NCBI GenBank assembly: GCA_017395725.1 | Contig: JAFQOB010000270.1 | Location: 1 to 5,897 of the forward strand | Direction: 5' to 3' | DNA: 5,897 nucleotides | Source: Clostridia bacterium | GTDB lineage: Bacteria; Bacillota_A; Clostridia; Oscillospirales; CAG-272 | Part shown: positions 5,017-5,897 of the stretch, one piece after another | How the letters are laid out: each line of letters begins with the position of its first letter | Position numbering within the stretch: position 1 is the first letter of the stretch | The notes under the pieces: model-generated | The model's database searches: none | The model's input: the letters and a program-made list of their open reading frames with translations, nothing else | Told to the model about the DNA's origin: nothing | Made by a program: the position numbers and the translations under genes

Positions 5017-5897
5017 TTATTTTTCGTTGAAGCTTATGGCATCGGGGAAGAGGTCTATTATCTTCTGTATTCCCACTACACAGCAATCAAGGGGATTTGG
5101 TGCTATTTTAATTTCAAATCCAAACATCTTCGAATAATATTCTTTTATTCCGTCAATTAAAGCACCGCCGCCTGAAAGGGTCAAGCCATATTCGTAAATA
5201 TCAGCCGATAACTCGGGGTGAAGTTTCTCTAAAGTCGCCTTTATGCAATCGGTGATTTTTGAAAGTGGCTCTTCTATAGGCTCTTTCAGTTCGGTATTCT
5301 TTATTGTTACTGTTAACGGAAGACCGCTTACGGCATCTCGTCCGTATACTTCCTGTGTCTTTTCTTCGCCTGTTAGTGAAAGGGTACCAAGTGTTCTTTT
5401 TAATTCTTCGGCATCGGTAAGAGTTACTATAAGGTTATATTTTCTCTTTAAGTATGCCGCAATAGCTTCGTCTATCTCGTCACCGCCGACTCTTACGGAA
5501 TTGCTCGTTATTATTCCGCCGAGGCTCATTACTGCAACGTCTGTAGTTCCGCCGCCGATATTTACTATCATACTGCCTCTTGGCTCTTCTATGGGAAGCT
5601 CAGCCCCCATTGCCGCCGCATAGGGTGAGGGAAGTATCGCAACACTTCTTGCCCCTGCTTCAAGTGATGCTTCCTCAAGGGCTCTTTTTTCAACCTCGGT
5701 AATGCTGTTTGATACTGTTAAAACAACATTCGGTCTGTTAAGGCTTCCTTTGCCCGAAGCCTTAACAAAAAAACCGTGAAGCATAGCAACCGTTATATCA
5801 AATTCCGAAATTACGCCGTCTTTTATGGGTTTTACTGCTTTTACTCCCGTAGGCTCTTTGCCTATCATAGCGTACGCATCTTCTCCCAATGCTACAA
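5017..5897 (-). CDS. mreB: MreB actin homologue, 5' end outside window, catalytic residues altered
   Basis: The C-terminal 292 residues of MreB are visible; about 45 N-terminal residues, including the phosphate-1 loop, lie beyond the window edge. The frame stays open to 5897, so the TTG at 5889 is not a start. MreB polymerises along the membrane and orients wall-synthesis complexes. Counting from the first complete codon, family features are KDGVISEFD (25-33), ITEVEKRAL (65-73), NIGGGTTDVAV (112-122), VGGDEIDEAI (136-145), YGRDAVSGLP (184-193) and the adenosine loop LSGGGALIDG (241-250). Three conserved spots differ from the usual consensus: VPSG-T reads VSNS-T (61-66), IEEP reads LPSP (88-91), and VDIGGGTT reads VNIGGGTT (111-118). 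The second and third replace the catalytic Glu (Ser90) and the phosphate-2 Asp (Asn112). The frame is otherwise intact, so this is not a decayed gene. It could be a divergent paralogue, but the adjoining mreCD favours naming it mreB. Confidence 0.93.
   Translation of the reverse strand, partial: VALGEDAYAMIGKEPTGVKAVKPIKDGVISEFDITVAMLHGFFVKASGKGSLNRPNVVLTVSNSITEVEKRALEEASLEAGARSVAILPSPYAAAMGAELPIEEPRGSMIVNIGGGTTDVAVMSLGGIITSNSVRVGGDEIDEAIAAYLKRKYNLIVTLTDAEELKRTLGTLSLTGEEKTQEVYGRDAVSGLPLTVTIKNTELKEPIEEPLSKITDCIKATLEKLHPELSADIYEYGLTLSGGGALIDGIKEYYSKMFGFEIKIAPNPLDCCVVGIQKIIDLFPDAISFNEK

Noticed and set aside
5243..5623. Plus-strand open frame of 126 codons opposite mreB
   Set aside because: It is antisense to strongly conserved MreB motifs, has no recognisable protein features, and is Ser/Pro/Val-rich as expected from the opposite strand of this coding sequence.
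5887..5889. TTG as the start of mreB
   Set aside because: The frame continues upstream to the window edge with V-A-L before GEDAY, matching the VAVGEEA-type segment inside MreB, so the gene is cut by the window and does not start here.

Overview
The window is AT-rich and every supported gene lies on the minus strand. It holds the end of a cell-elongation (elongasome) operon, followed by a separately transcribed tRNA gene. Gene order, a clostridial-type class B PBP2 with a hydrophilic insert, TTG starts with strong Shine-Dalgarno sites, a BspA-type leucine-rich-repeat lipoprotein and a Firmicute-like tRNA all point to a low-GC Gram-positive anaerobe of class Clostridia, perhaps gut-associated. 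That placement is an inference from style, not from any database search.

In transcription order, from high to low coordinates: mreB (5017-5897, 5' end outside the window), mreC (4159-4998), mreD (3618-4166, start re-called here), mrdA/PBP2 (1525-3621) and a BspA-like LRR lipoprotein (299-1498). Gaps are 18 nt between mreB and mreC and 26 nt between mrdA and the LRR gene. mreC/mreD and mreD/mrdA overlap by 8 and 4 nt. No terminator is visible until a hairpin just after the LRR stop (274-293), so the five genes look like one unit. A near-ideal sigma-A promoter (209-237) then drives a CAU-anticodon tRNA (105-181), best read as tRNA-Ile2. A long perfect hairpin terminator (63-106) ends that unit, and a degenerate 7-bp tandem repeat (26-60) follows. 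Positions 1-25 show nothing recognisable. No stretch longer than 300 bases lacks a gene.

MreB filaments, MreC and MreD normally organise the RodA-PBP2 peptidoglycan synthase during lateral wall growth. PBP2 here keeps all three catalytic motifs and is predicted active. The visible MreB does not keep its catalytic residues: the Glu of the EEP motif reads Ser and the Asp of the phosphate-2 motif reads Asn. It may be an ATPase-deficient actin homologue sitting in the canonical mreB position, and this is the most interesting point in the window. The second is the LRR surface lipoprotein at a place where other clostridia often carry min genes or rodA. Its repeat array splits into two blocks with different Ala-Phe codon usage.
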